Source of the DNA: Promethearchaeota archaeon
GTDB taxonomy: Archaea; Asgardarchaeota; Lokiarchaeia; Sigynarchaeales; SOKP01
DNA: 8,392 bases
Assembly (NCBI GenBank): GCA_019894655.1
Contig: JAGXNZ010000093.1
Coordinates: 1-8,392, forward strand
Direction of reading: 5' to 3'
The notes under the pieces were generated by a model that was not told the DNA's origin, did not search any database, and saw only the letters and a program-made list of their open reading frames with translations. Position numbers and translations under genes: made by a program. Positions 6,401-8,392 of the stretch are shown piece by piece. Each line of letters starts with the position of its first letter. The first letter of the stretch is position 1.

Positions 6401-8392
6401 TACCTCTTTCTTTTAATGATTATGATATTTATATTCATAGAACATTGGGTGGTTCATTTGATAGAGTTGCGTTGTTATATGAAACTTTTAGGGCTGATAT
6501 TGGATCTACAATGTGGTTTGAAGTATGGGATAGATTTGGGAATTTGGTTGGAAATTATTCAAAACCAATATCTGATTTCATAAATGTGAAAATAAATGTA
6601 TATCAATTACAACTCAAAAATTTAATGGATGTGCAAACTACCATTAGTATCAATAAAACACTTACATTTCCCCTCTTATCTGGAGATACCATTGAATTCA
6701 TGTTAGCTTCACGATATTATCAAGTCTTTTTTTATGATGAATATAACATGGATAAGAATTTTACTCTATATTTGGATTCAAATAAGGCATTTCAACTAAA
6801 TAGTTCATTAAAAACCATCTATTTTGGAATGTTTTCTTATGACGGATTGGGCATGGATCACGATTTGGTTCGGTTTTATATTAATGATGCAAGAAAAGAA
6901 CTTGGATTTAATTCTATGTTAGAGAACACATTGGAATTGATTATTTTGGATTTTTTTAATAACACATTAGCAAATGAAACCATTGATGCTAATGCTTATG
7001 ATAATTCGGAATACAATCTTTTTGTAGAAATATATACTCTTAATATTCTAAACAGATTCACGTATGAAGACATGATAATAAACATTACACAAGTAGATTC
7101 AGGAATATACATGAACCAACTCATTCCTGTAAGTTCTGCTTTGCTTTATAGGTTCATTCCAAATGTAAATTATTCCATTCAATTAACTTTTTTGAATGAT
7201 ACAATTTATTCCATTAGAAACATTAATCTAACATCTAATAATCAAATAGAAAGTTTTGGAGTACCTTATGCACCCGAAGAATATCCAAAAGATGTGTATT
7301 TTGGAGCATATACTTCAACAGGTTTGGGAGTTGATTTTAATTTGTTACGGTTGTATATAGATGGAACCCGCACTAATTTTGGGTTCAATACCATAGAAAA
7401 TGCTATTATAGATGTAGTCGTAAAGGATTATTTTAATTCCACTTTATTTGATGATAACATAGATACAACAGGAATTTATGAGTATAACATTTTGGTCAAT
7501 CTTTTTTCTCTTAAAATTCTAAATGATGGTGAAAAAGTGATGAATTATACTCTAACATTATCTGCTTCATCTATAAAGGATTCTATTTTGCCCCGTGAAA
7601 TCATCCAATACAATTTAGCACAAAATTCTTACACGTTTGACTATATTAATCAAGAAGATAACTCTTTTCATACAATATCAATAACCTTAGATGAAAATAA
7701 GTTTTATGTATTAAATTCTACTTATTATGATGTTTATATCGGGATTTTTGATACTTCTGGATCAATAAATTGGAATAATGTTAAATTTTATATTAACAAT
7801 ACCAGAAGTAATTTTGGATTTAATATACTGACTTCTAATGATGTTAATTTGACTGTATTGGATTATTTCAATTCTACATTATTTAATCAAGTGCTTAGTT
7901 TAAGGGGATTAAATGAATATAATATTTATATTACTCTTTATTCTTTAAAAATTCAAAACCAAGCCCAAGAAACAGCTAATTATACCCTAACTTTAGGAAG
8001 TGTATTTGAAAGTGGTAATATTCTTCCTAATGAAATTAAAGAATATTTATTAGCAACAAATAATTACGTGTTTAATTATACTAACAATGAAGATGGTGTT
8101 TTAGGTACAATAAATGTTAATCTAAATCAGAATAGGATTTATATTTTAAATACTACTTACTATGACATTTTCTTTAGTTTATTTGATCTAAATTTACATT
8201 CAATAGATCCCAATTTATATGAGTTTAGATTAAATGATTCTATTCAAGATTTTGGATTAATAATTGATTTACAAACAGATGATTATACAATCAGTGTTGT
8301 GGATAGATTTGGTACGAGTTTATTTGATAATATCATTACATTAAGAAATTTAAATGAATATAGAATTGATATAACTTTATTCGAATTACAAA
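3481..8392 (+). CDS. Giant secreted modular adhesin/fibre-like protein with DNRLRE domain and C-terminal tandem repeats, 3' partial
   Basis: At least 1637 codons are open without a stop and the frame runs off the right edge. ATG at 3481 is followed by a signal peptide (MIKKKILTLLTILFLFTIIP). Residues 24-188 are low-complexity and Asn/Ser/Asp-rich. Residues ~189-339 form a beta-domain with GW...WSLLDE and a late Gly-aromatic strand, resembling domains of phage and archaeal tail-fibre or lectin-like proteins. Residues ~354-445 and ~458-550 look like two copies of one beta-sandwich. Residues 551-640 form another unassigned segment with SEVLSRWILQG. Residues 643-789 are a DNRLRE domain. Residues 790-982 are beta-rich, and from 983 tandem repeats continue past the window. 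There are many N-x-S/T sequons, few cysteines and no catalytic motif. A surface adhesin or viral receptor-binding fibre is most likely; a C-terminal anchor could lie beyond the edge. Start and frame are secure; the role is inference. Confidence 0.92.
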   Translation, partial: MIKKKILTLLTILFLFTIIPIFTNNTNINNNDSNLKTSTDNYLFNGVPYDITLNDVYDDENATKIYTGANFQSSSFNTTTYDWNDPESEEVSPVNNTEIQYGSPANIDMIDGTSDYNDNMRILDASYTKFTSVSEIGDALQESPAQWDDFTFDPYGSGTTTGELETNNNINYAEVSSGSYSGAESFLGYIVPADSDILTGWTDGDAPPHWSLLDEAKGDTNGDGGNIVEASSGKDDRWNFNTLTVPEGSSITKIVICIYLKKATYPQTTQLKFTASTGQSLQFALTGIYYYWKSTTFSGLSLTQANLDGFWLNVEPVYVPSVGGYIDIEAVYVDIYVSPNINEHDWYMTWDVDNPSLYSIDYFKYDYRTTASIECNLSIYNWDTTGWLELESNTDTGWHTNSYGLTDPYISITNQVRVQFQTGTNGVSFDIEMDQIALDFRITTSKLETTITFPFARYNEDLLAMSVSSWQMTNITQLTNFSIWSFTSSAYVLINSSSNIVLRESYYNTLSPNDFINSTGAVILHWIGENPTSNFDFSVDLLSVKIYYKMDLTHTISFETNGLWKYRWEIFGSLHYTDWTFFEVVDSVPNFDAISQSEVLSRWILQGADISPVEDFHDDINTDYWNLVGMSESVIILELNPDVDAHVKSSQPSINYGAETSLSIGKAIDHITVIFLKTDFDDMYLSNNITNDGKIDLYQISMSSTPSWVNIYETTSFEEMSITWNNQPAKGDYISQTYDASGWNEWVSLNLSDTIPEYYMFEIDVVDDWRGYSSSEAGSNNPKITYDISKNYFGSGYTYMQTNETETIALQSIDYTSHYTLNSGDYFEVDFQTSSDSQINVILLKDGEVQKSLVLSQSGNTNFNRHTAQISVSEDLEFDQLKISSTFEDTDNMKVYDIKTYKYTLTGDYKDFHVSPNSQKAVYLTPDTYNLRIFEEGDTKVDVNLTIPVPDNHYLYIPTEIQEGRLRLTTMQDVPLSFNDYDIYIHRTLGGSFDRVALLYETFRADIGSTMWFEVWDRFGNLVGNYSKPISDFINVKINVYQLQLKNLMDVQTTISINKTLTFPLLSGDTIEFMLASRYYQVFFYDEYNMDKNFTLYLDSNKAFQLNSSLKTIYFGMFSYDGLGMDHDLVRFYINDARKELGFNSMLENTLELIILDFFNNTLANETIDANAYDNSEYNLFVEIYTLNILNRFTYEDMIINITQVDSGIYMNQLIPVSSALLYRFIPNVNYSIQLTFLNDTIYSIRNINLTSNNQIESFGVPYAPEEYPKDVYFGAYTSTGLGVDFNLLRLYIDGTRTNFGFNTIENAIIDVVVKDYFNSTLFDDNIDTTGIYEYNILVNLFSLKILNDGEKVMNYTLTLSASSIKDSILPREIIQYNLAQNSYTFDYINQEDNSFHTISITLDENKFYVLNSTYYDVYIGIFDTSGSINWNNVKFYINNTRSNFGFNILTSNDVNLTVLDYFNSTLFNQVLSLRGLNEYNIYITLYSLKIQNQAQETANYTLTLGSVFESGNILPNEIKEYLLATNNYVFNYTNNEDGVLGTINVNLNQNRIYILNTTYYDIFFSLFDLNLHSIDPNLYEFRLNDSIQDFGLIIDLQTDDYTISVVDRFGTSLFDNIITLRNLNEYRIDITLFELQ
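4540..5130 (+). repeat. Duplicated beta-sandwich domain inside the giant protein
   Basis: Copy A lies at 4540-4815 (residues 354-445) and copy B at 4852-5130 (residues 458-550). Both run: hydrophobic strand, N-L/F-S-I followed by an aromatic residue, about 10 residues, an N/S-rich turn, then a D-x-[YF]-I strand (DPYISITNQVRV versus NDFINSTGAVIL). Both end on a strand pair with an acidic residue (FDIEMDQIALDFR versus FDFSVDLLSVKIYY). Identity is low, so the duplication is old. The shape suits a carbohydrate-binding or structural beta-sandwich. Confidence 0.5.
5407..5847 (+). other. DNRLRE domain (residues 643-789 of the giant protein)
   Basis: The segment opens with DAHVKSSQPSINYGAETSLS and IG, the characteristic start of the family (D-x-x-[VI]-x-S-x-x-P-x-x-N-Y-G). 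A strand ending FLKTDF follows, then a ligand-type strand (KIDLYQISM), the hallmark TxEExSITWNNQP-like motif (SITWNNQP, residues 721-728), and the closing SSEAGSNNPKITYDI. The family occurs in secreted bacterial and archaeal surface proteins, including the Methanosarcina disaggregatase. It is non-catalytic beta-sandwich material, usually linked to cell-surface or polysaccharide contact. Confidence 0.85.
6427..8392 (+). repeat. At least five tandem protein repeats of about 130-160 residues, continuing past the edge
   Basis: Units begin near 6427, 6817, 7297, 7732 and 8167 (residues 983, 1113, 1273, 1418 and 1563). Each starts with a [IV]-Y-x-x-[IFLR] strand, then a [VL]-x-[FL]-Y-I-[ND]-x-[TA]-R...FGFN block in the best copies. 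A DYFN-S-T-LF or DRFG-x-L block follows, then a strand pair ending xLxSLKIxN and NYTLTL. Units 3 and 4 are closest: YIDGTRTNFGFN versus YINNTRSNFGFN and DYFNSTLFDD versus DYFNSTLFNQ. They are exactly 435 bases apart, and the next step (7732 to 8167) is also 435. Unit 1 is the most diverged. The pattern fits a filament of beta-sandwich modules that hold the N-terminal head away from a membrane or particle. Every strong copy carries N-S-T or N-x-T sequons. Confidence 0.8.

Noticed and set aside
5153..6583. Short plus-strand frames in other phases inside the giant gene
   Set aside because: They are out-of-frame shadows of the DNRLRE and repeat regions with no start signals.
6427..8392. CRISPR or DNA-level satellite repeat
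   Set aside because: The periodicity is at protein level with diverged DNA and units of about 390-480 bases. There are no short identical repeats with unique spacers.

Overview
The window is an AT-rich stretch whose five genes all lie on the plus strand. It most likely comes from an archaeon or an archaeal virus or plasmid. The archaeal reading rests on TATA-like boxes (TTTATATA, TTTATAAATA) upstream of the first gene of an apparent operon, T-rich stretches after genes, mixed ATG/GTG starts with occasional Shine-Dalgarno sites, and very long secreted beta-rich proteins full of N-x-S/T sequons. The style of the giant protein reminds me of surface or virion proteins from Asgard and other uncultivated archaea and their viruses. 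That is an impression and not a demonstrated assignment. No polymerase, terminase, integrase or ribosomal gene is present to settle host versus virus.

Layout. (1) 1-448: a small cytosolic protein of unknown function, possibly truncated by the left edge, with a loose resemblance to the SecB fold, followed by a hairpin/poly-T terminator. (2) 449-737: a regulatory gap with the terminator, a weaker second hairpin, two candidate TATA boxes and a perfect 8+2+8 palindrome directly after the second box, which is a good operator candidate. (3) 738-1820: a 360-residue protein with one N-terminal membrane anchor and an acidic beta-rich ectodomain. (4) 1846-3162: a 438-residue protein with a cleavable signal peptide and a C-terminal membrane anchor; its best start is a GTG with a strong Shine-Dalgarno site. 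(5) 3211-3480: an 89-residue protein with two membrane helices, preceded by a T14 tract. (6) 3481 to beyond the right edge: a secreted protein of at least 1637 residues. It carries a signal peptide, a lectin/tail-fibre-like beta domain, a duplicated beta-sandwich, a DNRLRE domain and at least five tandem copies of a domain of about 130-160 residues.

Genes 2-5 look like one transcription unit encoding only envelope or exported proteins: one N-anchored, one C-anchored, one two-helix membrane protein and one giant adhesin or fibre. My working hypothesis is a cell-surface adhesion complex or the envelope/spike module of an archaeal virus. The 89-residue gene and the giant gene share a reading frame and are separated by a single TGA directly abutting the next ATG, so translational coupling, or less likely readthrough, deserves attention. 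The giant gene also becomes visibly poorer in G+C and CpG in its 3' half, where the tandem repeats lie, suggesting a composite origin.
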